A stretch of 64,000 nucleotides of DNA from Megaustenia siamemsis (Eukaryota > Mollusca > Gastropoda > Stylommatophora > Ariophantidae). The notes under the pieces are model-generated. The model saw only the letters and a program-made list of their open reading frames with translations. It did no database searches and was not told the DNA's origin. The position numbers were made by a program, and so were the translations under genes. Positions within the stretch are counted from its first letter, which is position 1, and the number at the start of each line of letters is the position of its first letter. The stretch lies in contig JAVIAB010000160.1 of assembly GCA_032433765.1 (NCBI GenBank), positions 38,032,223 through 38,096,222 on the forward strand, written 5' to 3'. Shown here piece after piece: positions 1 to 14,000 of the stretch.

Positions 1-2
1 AT

Positions 3-190
3 ATGCAACACAGTTACTGGCGCAATCAACTATTCACAATAAGCACACATGCAACACAGTTACTGGCACAATCAACTATCCACAACAAGCACACATGCAA
101 CACAGTTACTGGCGCAATCAACTATCCACAACAAGCACACATGCAACACAGTTACTGGCGCAATCAACTATCCACAACAAGCACACATGC
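3..190. repeat. 46-bp minisatellite, 4 copies
   Basis: The unit begins ATGCAACACAGTTACTGGCG and recurs at 3, 49, 95 and 141, with a partial copy starting at 187. The period is exactly 46 bp with few substitutions. The array may continue to the left of the window. The open frames running across it are repeat artefacts. Confidence 0.9.
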
Positions 191-240
191 AACAATAGGA
201 GAGGCAGAGGCAAACCTTGCAAAGAAATCAATACGAGAAG

Positions 241-570
241 TACCATCACCATCATTGAGTGCCATCTCCACATCGAAGGTTTGCTACCATGGAGCGCCAT
301 TCCGCTTTGTCTATTGCTTCGATGGTACAGATTTTCATAGGCTGACTTGTTCATGTTACTCGTCCAAATTAGTCTTGGTCTGCCACTGCCTCTTTTACCC
401 TGATTAAAAGATTACTTTTAGTAGGATATTGTGTCCTTTAACATGCACCAAAAATCTAATTCGTTTTTTTTTCATTTTTAGTTGTTCACCAATTCTTCAT
501 CATTTGTTTCTTTTCTTTCCATCCGATTATTCACATTTCTGTATGAACCCACACTTCAAAGGCTTCTTTT
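241..570 (-). mobile_element. LINE family A, 3' end fragment
   Basis: Read on the minus strand, this stretch ends in a short ATG/GATG tail next to a segment shared with copies at 2375-2438, 3970-4300 and 51674-52310 (shared word GAGTGCCATCTCC on the + strand). The 51674-52310 copy encodes the C-terminus of a reverse-transcriptase polyprotein ending RWHSMMM, so this is the 3' end of the same family. It is 5'-truncated and full of stops. The left (3') edge is reasonably clear; the right edge is approximate. Confidence 0.65.
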
Positions 571-1393
571 TTTAAATTAATTAATTTTTTTTTTCACTGC
601 ACAAAGCACCAAAGAAGTCAAACCGAAGACCACCACTGTTAAAGAACACTTCATTTTCTCTTGACACTGAAAGACAAAAGAGGACAGAGAACAAAAACAC
701 GAACAAAGAACACATCCACTAATGTGTCACTCTCCCAACGAATTGTCACAATCCACTCCCACATTCACAAACGCATTCATCCAAACAATAACACACACAC
801 ACACACACACACACGACAAAATCCCAACACATAAGCAGAGGTAAATCGGATGGACACACACAAAGTATACGACCAGATGTGTTCACTTATTGATGTTCGC
901 GTACATTTCTCCTCCCTTATCTGTGGCATGTCTGCGTCCTACTTTCAACAATCGTGTGTGTGTATATCAAACCTTGACACATCTATTTGACACTTATTGT
1001 TGTTGCAATGCGTCGCAGTAGATCCCTACACTCGGTACGTGTTTTCTTTTTTTTTTTTTCTTGTTTAATTACAATCTATTCACTGATGTAATTAATATAA
1101 TATAAATGTTAATGACTGTGTAGCTTACCATTTGTATGTGTAGCAGGGTATTTGTTGATAAGTTAATGGTTGGTAAAAGTCTTGCTTAGAGAGCACATGT
1201 AGTGAGGACTTATAAAGATGTGTATTGAAGTCCCCAAGCTACCGATTGTTTTGGAAGTAATTATCATATTTAAACAAATCGGGAATCCAGCACGGCCCTG
1301 AAAAGATAGAATAGGAATATGAGTGGATAGCACATATACCAAATGTCAGCAACTGAAAATTGTCTGAGCGTCTGTGAATTTGACGGTCACTTT
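571..1393. other. Non-coding stretch with (AC)n microsatellite
   Basis: The only recognisable structure is an (AC)12 tract at 791-814 and short homopolymer runs such as the T tract near 1050. I see no coding frame, splice-flanked exon or RNA gene here. Confidence 0.5.
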
Positions 1394-1756
1394 GACTCTG
1401 TTAAAAATTGATCTTTGTTGACGCTGTTAAAAACTGATCTTTGTTGACTCTGTTAAACATTGATCTTTGTTGACTCTGTTAAACATTGATCTTTGTTGAC
1501 TCTGTTAAACATTGATCTTACACGACTCTGTTAAACATTGATCTTTGTTGACTCTGTTAAAAATTGATCTTTGTTGACTCTGTTAAAAATTGATCTTTGT
1601 TGACTCTGTTAAACATTGATCTTACACGACTCTGTTAAACATTGATCTTTGTTGACTCTGTTAAACATTGATCTTTGTTGACTCTGTTAAACATTGATCT
1701 TTGTTGACTCTGTTAAACATTGATCTTTGTTGACTCTGTTAAACATTGATCTTTGT
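1394..1756. repeat. 26-bp minisatellite, about 14 copies
   Basis: The unit is GACTCTGTTAAACATTGATC followed by TTTGTT. A C/A variant sits at one internal position, and a minority TACAC variant occurs in two units near 1517 and 1622. Length divided by period gives 14 copies. Confidence 0.92.
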
Positions 1757-1834
1757 GTAACATCGTATAATTCACCGAGGATTGCACTTTAAAACTCATT
1801 TTGTTAGAAGTGAAATGTTTTTAGCTTGGAATTT

Positions 1835-2275
1835 TTAAAGGTTACGTAGAGCCGGTCTTAACATATGGATGTGAATCATGGACAATAGGACAACAGACAA
1901 GAAAATCACTGGAGTCTGTAAAAAAGTGGTTTTACAGAAGAATATTGAGAATACCATGGACAGCTAAAGAAAAGTAATGAAAACGCACTGGAAGAGGTCA
2001 AAGCAAAAAGAGAGCTAATTTCCAATATTAGGAAGAAACAATCATAATTTTTTGGCCATGTAATGAGAAGAGAACAGCTGGAATATATTGTAACAACTGG
2101 GAAAATTGAGGACGATGAGATAGAGGGAAGCATAGAGAAAAGATACCAGATAATTTAAGAGAATGGCTTGGCAGAAGGTCAACAACAAAAATGATAAATA
2201 ATTGTCGAGATCGAAAGTTGTGGAGAGAACATGATCACCTACGCCAGCAGGCCGGGTACTTGATGATGATCTACA
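1835..2275 (+). mobile_element. LINE family B, degenerate RT C-terminus and 3' end
   Basis: Conceptual translation across frameshifts and stops gives hallmarks of the C-terminal part of RTE-like LINE polyproteins: TYGCESWTI, then WFYRRILRIPW, then FFGHVMRREQLEYIVTTGKI, then DRKLWREHDHL, ending in a GATGATGAT tail. The same 3' end recurs in inverted orientation at 45812-46110, 46997-47294, 56845-57125 and 63341-63530. The copy is 5'-truncated and has internal stops (for example TAATGA near 1975), so it is dead. Confidence 0.75.
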
Positions 2276-2374
2276 AGTTTCCCACAAGCGACCCATATAA
2301 TAAATCTCAGAATCAAATCAGTTGCCAGTCCAAAAGGTGTGACCTGTCAATTGATACACTACCCAGTGCGGAAT

Positions 2375-2438
2375 CATCATCATCGAGTGCCATCTCCGCA
2401 ACGTAAGTTGGCCACCATGGAGCGACATTCTGCTCTCT
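2375..2438 (-). mobile_element. LINE family A micro-insertion (64 bp) with 11-bp TSD
   Basis: Only 64 bp of the family A 3' end is present, in minus orientation with its CATCATCAT tail on the left. It is flanked by perfect direct repeats CAGTGCGGAAT at 2364-2374 and 2439-2449. That is the signature of target-primed reverse transcription stopped almost immediately. Confidence 0.85.
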
Positions 2439-2682
2439 CAGTGCGGAATAGCTGAAAATAAGGTTTTCTAGAACAATAAGACGCTATTTTTTTGGTGCAA
2501 AACATAATACAGTATACTCAAAGATGAACACATAACAAAGAAAACGTTATTAACGATGTTGAGTAAGTCAAATTGATTGCAATCATTATATTTATCTGTT
2601 TCAGAAGTGTCAATTTCTTCTCTTCCGTTCTTTAATTGATCTTTTGTCTTTCAGCTTTTGGGGGTAGGGGGGAGCACCTTAA

Positions 2683-2721
2683 AGAGAGAGAGAGAGCGAG
2701 AGAGAGAGAGTGTGTGTGTGT
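2683..2721. repeat. (GA)n(GT)n microsatellite
   Basis: An AG dinucleotide run, interrupted once by GC, passes directly into a short TG run. Confidence 0.8.
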
Positions 2722-2828
2722 ACACTCTCCAAAATCGGCAGTAGAAAAGTCCAGTACACCCGCCTAGTGAACTACAGAAGGCCATCTCACCAAACATCAT
2801 AAAAGTATTATACTAAACAAATGCATAA

Positions 2829-3140
2829 ATGCTACAAATTAACGGCAAGCAGCATCTAATCCCCCATCCGACAAGCCACGCGCAGACCATCATTTCCTAC
2901 CTCAGAACTGCCAAACTGTTGAGACGCCTTTACCACCCCGACACAACTCACATTGATGAATGTCCTTGCAGGAGGGGGAAGGAACCCAGAACGGAACACT
3001 TTCTTCGTGAGTACAGTGACACTCAAGCCAACCTACGAATGTCCACCCTAGACGGCGACAAAGATATAGCCTACAATAAAGTCTTTAGGAGCAAAACCTT
3101 GAGAGTACTGCGACCTGATTCCGGCCGACAGGGAAAATGA
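2829..3140 (+). mobile_element. Possible LINE polyprotein C-terminal fragment (jockey/I-like)
   Basis: A 103-codon open frame contains the order ISYLRTAKLLRRLY, then a Cys pair in DECPCRRG, then TEHFLREY. This resembles the Cys/His region at the end of jockey- or I-like LINE ORF2 proteins (C-x-C, then H). It could be a chance frame. A long GA tract follows within 40 bp, as it does after the related-looking fragment at 50440-50643. Confidence 0.4.
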
Positions 3141-3173
3141 CATTGCATAATCTACAAATTCTCAAACGTGAAG

Positions 3174-3175
<2 letters not shown>

Positions 3176-3214
<39 letters not shown>

Positions 3215-3535
3215 CAGAGAGAGAGAGAGAGGAGGGAGAGAAAGAGAGACAGAGAGAGAGGGAGAGAGAGAGTTGAAGGAGAGCAAGAGTGAAAGGAGGG
3301 GGGAGAGAGTGAGAGAAGGGGGGGAGAGAATGAGAGGAGTGGGAGAGAGAGAGAGTGAGAGGAGGGGAGAGAGAGTGAGAGGAGGGGAGATAGTGAATGG
3401 GAGGAGGAAGAGAGTCAGAGAGAGAGAGAGAGTCAGAGAGAGAGAGAGAGAGAGGAGGGGAGATAGTGAATGGGAGGAGGAAGAGAGTCAGAGAGAGAGA
3501 GAGAGAGTCAGAGAGAGAGAGAGGAAGGGGAGAGT
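3176..3535. repeat. (GA)n-rich microsatellite, about 360 bp
   Basis: Purine-only sequence dominated by GAGA and GGAG variants, with a locally duplicated stretch around 3380-3520. The Arg/Glu open frame across it is low-complexity and not a gene. Confidence 0.9.
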
Positions 3536-3551
3536 AACGAACTTTGTTTAG

Positions 3552-3965
3552 TTTGACGAGTTCCGTTAAGATGATCGATCTACAAATGACACTTCATATT
3601 TGATTCCCTATATCCGCATTTTGAATACCGGTTGTTGTCTTTCTAAACTTAATTTTGTCCTATCTGTCCTCACTTCTCTCGTGGCTTCTCTACATAACAG
3701 GTTTGCATGTCTAGCTGTAGAAACTTGAGGACGTATTTCAGTACAACAAATTTTGCTGTTAAAATCTGATGGCCTCTTCATCGTCTTTAGTTCGACATGA
3801 ACCCTACCTGCAAAATTGTTGTGTTAATTAGAATATTCATCATCATTGCACTCCGGGCACATTCATAGGTGCTCAGATACTCTTCAAGAAATATGAAGAA
3901 CCTACAAGGAGAACTCTGACCCACGTGCACGAACCCGTTCCACGGCTTAGGATCCATGAATTAAT
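3552..3965. other. Non-coding stretch, nothing recognised
   Basis: AT-rich sequence with no long frame, no tandem repeat and no element similarity that I can defend. Confidence 0.4.
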
Positions 3966-3969
3966 TTTT

Positions 3970-4300
3970 ATCATCATCATTGAGTGCCGTCTCCGCATCG
4001 AAGGTTGGCTATCATGGAGCGCCATTCCGCTGTCACTTGCTTTGATAGTGCAGGTTGTGATAGGCTGACTTGTCCATCATTTGATGTTATTCGTCCATGT
4101 TAGTCTTAGTCTGACTCTGCCTCTTTTACCTTGTATTTTCCCTTCCAAGATTACAGACTGTTGTGTCTTTTAACATTTTTAGTTGTTTTAAGACTTCATC
4201 ATGTTTGTCTTTTGTTTCAATTCAATTCTTCCTATTCTTCTATAAATCGACATTTCAAAAGCCATAAATTGTACAATTCCGTTACTGGTCAGATTTCAAT
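3970..4300 (-). mobile_element. LINE family A, 3' end fragment
   Basis: In minus orientation it starts with the CATCATCAT tail and shares the GAGTGCC, CATGGAGCGCCATTC and AGGCTGACTTGTCCAT words with the copies at 241 and 51674. The minus-strand translation retains DEVLKQLK as in the 51674 copy. Frames are broken; a 5'-truncated pseudocopy. Confidence 0.7.
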
Positions 4301-5055
<755 letters not shown>

Positions 5056-5640
5056 TAGCATTTTTTTGTAATAAATATTTAATGATATTTCAGTATTTAA
5101 TGTTTGTAAAAAAAAATAGTCAGAAATTGAGAAATTGACGGTTTCGGGAGATACAATATTCAATTTTTAGCCACCATTAATAAAAAGAAATGTTAAGATT
5201 CTTCTCCTAATCACTTTGCACATGTAATGGAAGAAGACTCTGCATTTTGTCGCCCTGGAAGGACACAAACGATCATATTTACAAGTGTATATATATCACA
5301 AACAACTGTGCCGAACATTTCCGGTTCCGGTTCGAGGTTTGATTTTCTTCGTCTTGCTATGGACGGTTGATCGGTGACCTCGCAGTAAAACATCCAATGT
5401 TATTGAAACAGAAATCTCGACTCCTGGAAGGAAAGATCGTAGTATATGACGAGTCAGGAACTTCTGTCACATGCGTTGTCTGTAGCTCGAAAGGGCAATA
5501 AAATATAATCAGATTTATCGAACGTTTAGATTCGATATTAAATCTCAGACCAATATTTCAGTCTCTTCATTTAGACTTCACGTTTGGAAGTGTAGCTGTG
5601 GTCATTAAAATTTTGGCCAGGATTTTTTTTCGAACACAAA
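5056..5640. other. Non-coding stretch left of the satellite
   Basis: No frame, RNA gene or element is recognisable. It passes into the 26-bp minisatellite at 5641. Confidence 0.4.
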
Positions 5641-5800
5641 ATCGAGCAATCCTAGGTGTTTAAATCATCGAGCAATCCTAGGTGTTTAAATCATCGATCA
5701 ATCCTAGGTGTTTACATCATCGAGCAATCCTAGGTGTTTAAGTCTTCGATCAATTCTAGGTATTTTAGTCATCGAGCTATCCTAGGTGTTTAAGTCATCG
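5641..5800. repeat. 26-bp minisatellite, about 6 copies
   Basis: The unit ATCGAGCAATCCTAGG plus TGTTTAAATC repeats at 26-bp spacing and degrades to the right. The last unit ends in TCATCGACAAC, where the giant satellite begins. Both arrays contain CCTAG, which may be coincidence. Confidence 0.88.
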
Positions 5801-6489
5801 ACAACACTCACTCACCTAGTCTCTGACAAAAGAGTCGCTCACCTTCAATCATCTAGTCTCTGACAACACTCACTCACCTAGTCTCTGTCAACACTCACTC
5901 ACCTAGTCTCGGACAACAGAGTCGCTCACCTTCACTCACCTAGTCTCTGACAACAGAGTCGGTCACCTTCACTCACCTAGTCTCAGACAACAGACTCCCT
6001 CACCTTCACTCACCTAGTCTCTGAAAACAGAGTCGCTCACCTTCAATCATCTAGTCTCTGACAACACTCACTCACCTAGTCTCTGTCAACACTCACTCAC
6101 CTAGTCTCTGACAAAAGAGTCGCTCACCTTCAATCATCTAGTCTCTGACAACACTCACTCACCTAGTCTCTGTCAACACTCACTCACCTAGTCTCGGACA
6201 ACAGAGTCGCTCACCTTCACTAACCTAGTCTCTGACAACAGAGTCGCTCACCTTCACTCATCTAGTCTCTGACAACACACTCTCGCCTATTCTTTAACAA
6301 CAGACTAACTCACCTTCACTCACGTAGTCTCTGACAACACTTACTCACCTAGTCTCCGACAACACTCACTCACCTAGTCTCTGACAACAGAGTCGCTCAC
6401 CTTCACTAACCTAGTCTCTGACAACAGAGTCGCTCACCTTCACTAACCTAGTCTCTGACAACAGAGTCGCTCACCTTCACTCACCTAGT

Positions 6490-9400
6490 CTCAGACAACA
6501 GACTCCCACACCTTCACTCACCTAGTCTCTGACAACAGAGTCGCTCACCTTCACTCACCTAGTCTCTGACAACAGACTCACTCACCTTCACTCACCTAGT
6601 TTCTAACAACAGAGTCGCTCACCTTCACTCACCTAGTCTCTGACAACCGACTTACTCACCTTCACTCACCTAGTCTATGACAACCGACTTACTCATCTTC
6701 ACTCATCTAGTCTTTGACAACAGACTCCCTCACCTTCACTCAACTAGTCTCTGACAACAGACTTACTCACCTTCACTCACCTAGTCTCAGAAAACAGACT
6801 CCCTCACCTTCACTCACCTAGTCTCTGACAACAGAGTCGCTCACCTTCACTCACCTAGTCTCTGACAACAGACTCACTCACCTTCACTCACCTAGTTTCT
6901 AACAACAGAGTCGCTCACCTTCACTCACCTAGTCTCTGACAACCGACTTACTCACCTTCACTCACCTAGTCTATGACAACCGACTTACTCATCTTCACTC
7001 ATCTAGTCTCTGACAACAGACTTACTCACCTTCACTCACCTAGTCTCTGACAACCGACTTACTCATCTTCACTCATCTAGTCTCTGACAACAGACTTACT
7101 CACTTTCAATCATCTAGTCTCTGACAACAGACTTACTCACCTTCACTCATCTAGTCTCTGACAACAGACTTACTCACCTTCACTCACCTAGTCTCTGACA
7201 ACCGACTTACTCACCTTCACTCATCTAGGCTCTGACAACAGACTTACTCACCTTCACTCATCTAGTCTCTGACAACCGACTTACTCTCCTTCACTCATCT
7301 AGTCTCTGACAACCGACATACTCATCTTCACTCATCTAGTCTCTGACAACAGACTTACTCACCTTCACTCATCTAGTCTCTGACAACCGACTTACTCAAC
7401 TTCACTCACCTAGTCTCTGAAAACACTCACTCACCTAGTCTCTGACAAAAGAGCCGCTCACCTTCACTAACCTAGTCTCTGACAACAGACTCATTCACCT
7501 TCACTCATCTAGACTCTGAAAACAGAGTCACTCACCTTCACTCACCTAGTCTCTAACAACAGACTCATTCACCTTCACTCACCTGGTCTCTGACAACAGA
7601 CTTACTCACCCTTAATCACCTAGCCTCTGACAACAGACTCATTCACCCTCACTCATCTAGTCTCTGACAACAGAGTCACTCACCTTCACGCACCTAGTCT
7701 CTGACAACAGACTCATTCACCTTCAATCATCTAGTTTCTGACAACAGAATCGCTCACCTTCACTCACCTAATCTCTGACAACCGACTTACTCACCTTCAC
7801 TCACCTAATCTCTAACTACCGACTTACTCACCTTCACTCATCTAGTCTCTGACAACAGACTCATTCACCTTCACTCATTTAGTCTCTGACAACATAGTCA
7901 CTCACCTTCACTCATCTAGTCTCTGACAACCGACTTACTCACCTTCACTCACCTAATCTATGACAACCGACTTACTCACCTTCACTCATCTAGTCTCTGA
8001 CAATAGAGTCACTCACCTTCACTCACCTAATCTCTGACAACCGACTTACTCACCTTCACTCACCTAGTCTCTGACAACCGACTTACTCACCTTCACTCAC
8101 CTAATCTCTGACAACCGACTTACTCACCATCACTCACCTAATCTCTGACAACAGACTTACTCACCTTCACTCACCTCATTTCTGACAACCGACTTACTCA
8201 TCTACACTCACCTAGTCTCTGACAACCGACTTACTCATCTTCACTCACCTCATTTCTGACTACCGACTTACTCACCTTCACTCACCTAATCTCTGACAAC
8301 AGACTTACTCACCTTCACTCACCTCATTTCTGACTACCGACTTACTCACCTTCACTCACCTAGTCTCTGACAACCGACTTACTCATCTTCACTCATCTAG
8401 TCTCTGACAACCGACTTACTCATCTTCACTCATCTAGTCTCTGACAACCGACTTACTCACCTTCACTCATCTAGTCTCTGACAACCGACTTACTCACCTT
8501 CACTCATCTAGTCTCAGACAACCGACTTACTCACCTTCACTCACCTAGTCTCTGACAACCGACTTACTCACCTTCACTCACCTAGTCTCTGACAACCGAC
8601 TTACTCACCTTCACTCATCTAGTCTCTGACAACCGTCTTACTCACCTTCACTCATCTAGTCTCTGACAACCGACTTACTCACCTTCACTCACCTAGTCTC
8701 TGACAACCGACTTACTAACCTTCACTCACCTAGTCTCTGACAACCGACTTACTCACCTTCACTCACCTAGTCTCTGACAACAGACTTACTCATCTTCACT
8801 CATCTAGTCTCTGACAACCGACTTACTCAACTTCACTCACCTAGTCTCTGACAACCGACTTACTCACCTTCACTCACCTAATCTCTCACTGACAACCGAC
8901 TTACTCACCTTCACTCACCTAGTCTCTGACAACAGACTTACTCATCTTCACTCATCTAGTCTCTGACAACCGACTTACTCAACTTCACTCACCTAGTCTC
9001 TGACAACCGACTTACTCACCTTCACTCACCTAATCTCTCACAACACTTACTCACCTTCACTCACCTAGTCTCTCACAACACTTACTCACCTAGTCTCTGA
9101 AAACACTCACTCACCTAGTCTCTGACAACAGATTCACTCACCTTCACACACCTAGTCTATGATAAAAGAGTCGCTCACCTTCACTAACCAAATCTCTGAC
9201 AACAGACTCATTCACCTTCACTCATCTAGACTCTGAAAACAGAGTCACTCACCTTCACTCACCTAGTCTCTAACAACAGACTCATTCACCTTCACTCACC
9301 TAGTCTCTGACAACAGACTTACTCACCCTCACTCACGTAGTCTCTGACAACAGACTCATTCACCTTCACTCATCTAGTCTCTGACAACAGACTTACTCAC

Positions 9401-10900
9401 CTTCATTCATCTAGTATCTGACAACAGACTTACTCACCCTCACTCACCTAGTCTCTGACAACAGAGTCACCCACCTTCACTCACCTAGTCTCTGACAACA
9501 GACTCATTCACCTTCACTCATCTAGTTTCTGACAACAGAATCGCTCATCTTCACTCACCTAATCTCTGACAACCGACTTACCTTCACTCACCTAATCTCT
9601 AACTACCGACTTACTCACCTTCACTCATCTAGTCTCTGACAACAGAGTCATTCACTTTCACTCATCTAGTCTCTGACAACATAGTCACTCACCTTCACTC
9701 ATCTAGTCTCTGACAACCGACTTACTCACCTTCACTCACCTAATCACTGACAACCGACTTACTCACCTTCACTCATCTAGTCTCTGACAACAGAGTCACT
9801 CACCTTCACTCACCTAATCTCTGACAACCGACTTACTCACCTTCACTCACCTAGTCTCTGACAACCGACTTACTCACTTTCACTCACCTAATCTCTGACA
9901 ACAGACTTACTCACCTTCACTCACCTAGTCTCTGACAACAGACTCATTCACCTTCACTCATCTAGTCTCTGACAACAGAGTCACTCACCTTCACTCACCT
10001 AGTCTCTGACAACAGACTCATTCACCTTCACTCACCTAGTCTCTGACAACAGACTTACTCACCCTCACTCACGTAGTCTCTGACAACAGACTCATTCACC
10101 TTCACTCATCTAGTCTCTGACAACAGACTTACTCACCTTCATTCATCTAGTCTCTGACAACAGACTTACTCACCCTTACTCACCTAGCCTCTGACAACAG
10201 ACTCATTCACCCTCACTCACCTAGTCTCTGACAACAGACTCACTCACCTTCACTCACCTAGTCTCTGACAACAGACTCATTCACCTTCACTCATCTAGTT
10301 TCTGACAACAGAATCGCTCACCTTAACTCACCTAATCTCTGACAACCGACTTACTCACCTTCACTCACCTAATCTCTGACTACCGATTTACTCACCTTCA
10401 CTCATCTAATCTCTGACAACCGACTTACTCACCCTCACTCAGCTAGTCTCTGACAACCGACTTACTCACCTTCACTCAGCTAGTCTCTGACAACCGACTT
10501 ACTCACCTTCACTCAGCTAGTCTCTGACAACCGTCTTACTCACCTTCACTCAGCTAGTCTCTGACAACCGAATTACTCACCTTCACTCACTTAATCTCTG
10601 ACAACAGACTTAATCACCTTCACTCATCTAGTCTCTGACAACACTCACTCACCTTCACTCACCTAGTCTCTGACAACACTCAATCACCTTCACTCACCTA
10701 ATCTCTGACAACACTCACTCACCTTCACTCACCTAATCTCTGACAACCGACTTACTCACCTTCACTCACCTAATCTATGACAACCGACTTACTCACCTTC
10801 ACTCACCTAATCTCTGACAACTAACTAACTCACCTTCACTCACCTAGTCTCTGACAACCGACTTACTCACCTTCACTCACCTAATCTATGACAACCGTCT
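6490..10900. repeat. Higher-order block 1, left copy
   Basis: The order of variant units here is repeated nearly exactly at 11035-15480. The marker TCAGACAACAGACTCCCACA lies at 6491 and 11035 (offset 4544). The marker AATCTCTCACTGACAACC lies at 8880 and 13461 (offset 4581, one extra 37-bp unit). TAGTTTCTGACAACAGAATC lies at 10296 and 14881 (offset 4585). Confidence 0.88.
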
Positions 10901-11034
10901 TACTCACCATCTTTCACCTAGTCTCTGACAACCGACTTACTCACCTTCACTCACCTAGTCTCTGACAACCGACTTACTCACCTTCACTCACCTAGTCTCT
11001 GACAACCGACTTACTCACCTTCACTCACCTAGTC

Positions 11035-14000
11035 TCAGACAACAGACTCCCACACCTTCACTCACCTAGTCTCTGACAACAGAGTCGCTCACCTTCACTC
11101 ACCTAGTCTCTGACAACAGACTCACTCACCTTCACTCACCTAGTTTCTAACAACAGAGTCGCTCACCTTCACTCACCTAGTCTCTGACAACCGACTTACT
11201 CACCTTCACTCACCTAGTCTATGACAACCGACTTACTCATCTTCACTCATCTAGTCTTTGACAACAGACTCCCTCACCTTCACTCAACTAGTCTCTGACA
11301 ACAGACTTACTCACCTTCACTCACCTAGTCTCAGAAAACAGACTCCCTCACCTTCACTCACCTAGTCTCTGACAACAGAGTCGCTCACCTTCACTCACCT
11401 AGTCTCTGACAACAGACTCACTCACCTTCACTCACCTAGTTTCTAACAACAGAGTCGCTCACCTTCACTCACCTAGTCTCTGACAACCGACTTACTCACC
11501 TTCACTCACCTAGTCTATGACAACCGACTTACTCATCTTCACTCATCTAGTCTCTGACAACAGACTTACTCACCTTCACTCACCTAGTCTCTGACAACCG
11601 ACTTACTCATCTTCACTCATCTAGTCTCTGACAACAGACTTACTCACTTTCAATCATCTAGTCTCTGACAACAGACTTACTCACCTTCACTCATCTAGTC
11701 TCTGACAACAGACTTACTCACCTTCACTCACCTAGTCTCTGACAACCGACTTACTCACCTTCACTCATCTAGGCTCTGACAACAGACTTACTCACCTTCA
11801 CTCATCTAGTCTCTGACAACCGACTTACTCTCCTTCACTCATCTAGTCTCTGACAACCGACATACTCATCTTCACTCATCTAGTCTCTGACAACAGACTT
11901 ACTCACCTTCACTCATCTAGTCTCTGACAACCGACTTACTCAACTTCACTCACCTAGTCTCTGAAAACACTCACTCACCTAGTCTCTGACAAAAGAGCCG
12001 CTCACCTTCACTAACCTAGTCTCTGACAACAGACTCATTCACCTTCACTCATCTAGACTCTGAAAACAGAGTCACTCACCTTCACTCACCTAGTCTCTAA
12101 CAACAGACTCATTCACCTTCACTCACCTGGTCTCTGACAACAGACTTACTCACCCTTAATCACCTAGTCTCTGACAACAGACTCATTCACCCTCACTCAT
12201 CTAGTCTCTGACAACAGAGTCACTCACCTTCACGCACCTAGTCTCTGACAACAGACTCATTCACCTTCAATCATCTAGTTTCTGACAACAGAATCGCTCA
12301 CCTTCACTCACCTAATCTCTGACAACCGACTTACTCACCTTCACTCACCTAATCTCTAACTACCGACTTACTCACCTTCACTCATCTAGTCTCTGACAAC
12401 AGACTCATTCACCTTCACTCATTTAGTCTCTGACAACATAGTCACTCACCTTCACTCATCTAGTCTCTGACAACAGACTTACTCACCTTCACTCACCTAA
12501 TCTATGACAACCGACTTACTCACCTTCACTCATCTAGTCTCTGACAATAGAGTCACTCACCTTCACTCACCTAATCTCTGACAACCGACTTACTCACCTT
12601 CACTCACCTAGTCTCTGACAACCGACTTACTCACCTTCACTCACCTAATCTCTGACAACCGACTTACTCACCATCACTCACCTAATCTCTGACAACAGAC
12701 TTACTCACCTTCACTCACCTCATTTCTGACAACCGACTTACTCATCTTCACTCACCTAGTCTCTGACAACCGACTTACTCATCTTCACTCACCTCATTTC
12801 TGACTACCGACTTACTCACCTTCACTCACCTAATCTCTGACAACAGACTTACTCACCTTCACTCACCTCATTTCTGACTACCGACTTACTCACCTTCACT
12901 CACCTAGTCTCTGACAACCGACTTACTCATCTTCACTCATCTAGTCTCTGACAACCGACTTACTCATCTTCACTCATCTAGTCTCTGACAACCGACTTAC
13001 TCACCTTCACTCATCTAGTCTCTGACAACCGACTTACTCACCTTCACTCATCTAGTCTCAGACAACCGACTTACTCACCTTCACTCACCTAGTCTCTGAC
13101 AACCGACTTACTCACCTTCACTCACCTAGTCTCTGACAACCGACTTACTCACCTTCACTCATCTAGTCTCTGACAACCGTCTTACTCACCTTCACTCATC
13201 TAGTCTCTGACAACCGACTTACTCACCTTCACTCACCTAGTCTCTGACAACCGACTTACTAACCTTCACTCATCTAGTCTCAGACAACCGACTTACTCAC
13301 CTTCACTCACCTAGTCTCTGACAACCGACTTACTCACCTTCACTCACCTAGTCTCTGACAACAGACTTACTCATCTTCACTCATCTAGTCTCTGACAACC
13401 GACTTACTCAACTTCACTCACCTAGTCTCTGACAACCGACTTACTCACCTTCACTCACCTAATCTCTCACTGACAACCGACTTACTCACCTTCACTCACC
13501 TAGTCTCTGACAACAGACTTACTCATCTTCACTCATCTAGTCTCTGACAACCGACTTACTCAACTTCACTCACCTAGTCTCTGACAACCGACTTACTCAC
13601 CTTCACTCACCTAATCTCTCACAACACTTACTCACCTTCACTCACCTAGTCTCTCACAACACTTACTCACCTAGTCTCTGAAAACACTCACTCACCTAGT
13701 CTCTGACAACAGATTCACTCACCTTCACACACCTAGTCTATGATAAAAGAGTCGCTCACCTTCACTAACCAAATCTCTGACAACAGACTCATTCACCTTC
13801 ACTCATCTAGACTCTGAAAACAGAGTCACTCACCTTCACTCACCTAGTCTCTAACAACAGACTCATTCACCTTCACTCACCTAGTCTCTGACAACAGACT
13901 TACTCACCCTCACTCACGTAGTCTCTGACAACAGACTCATTCACCTTCACTCATCTAGTCTCTGACAACAGACTTACTCACCTTCATTCATCTAGTATCT

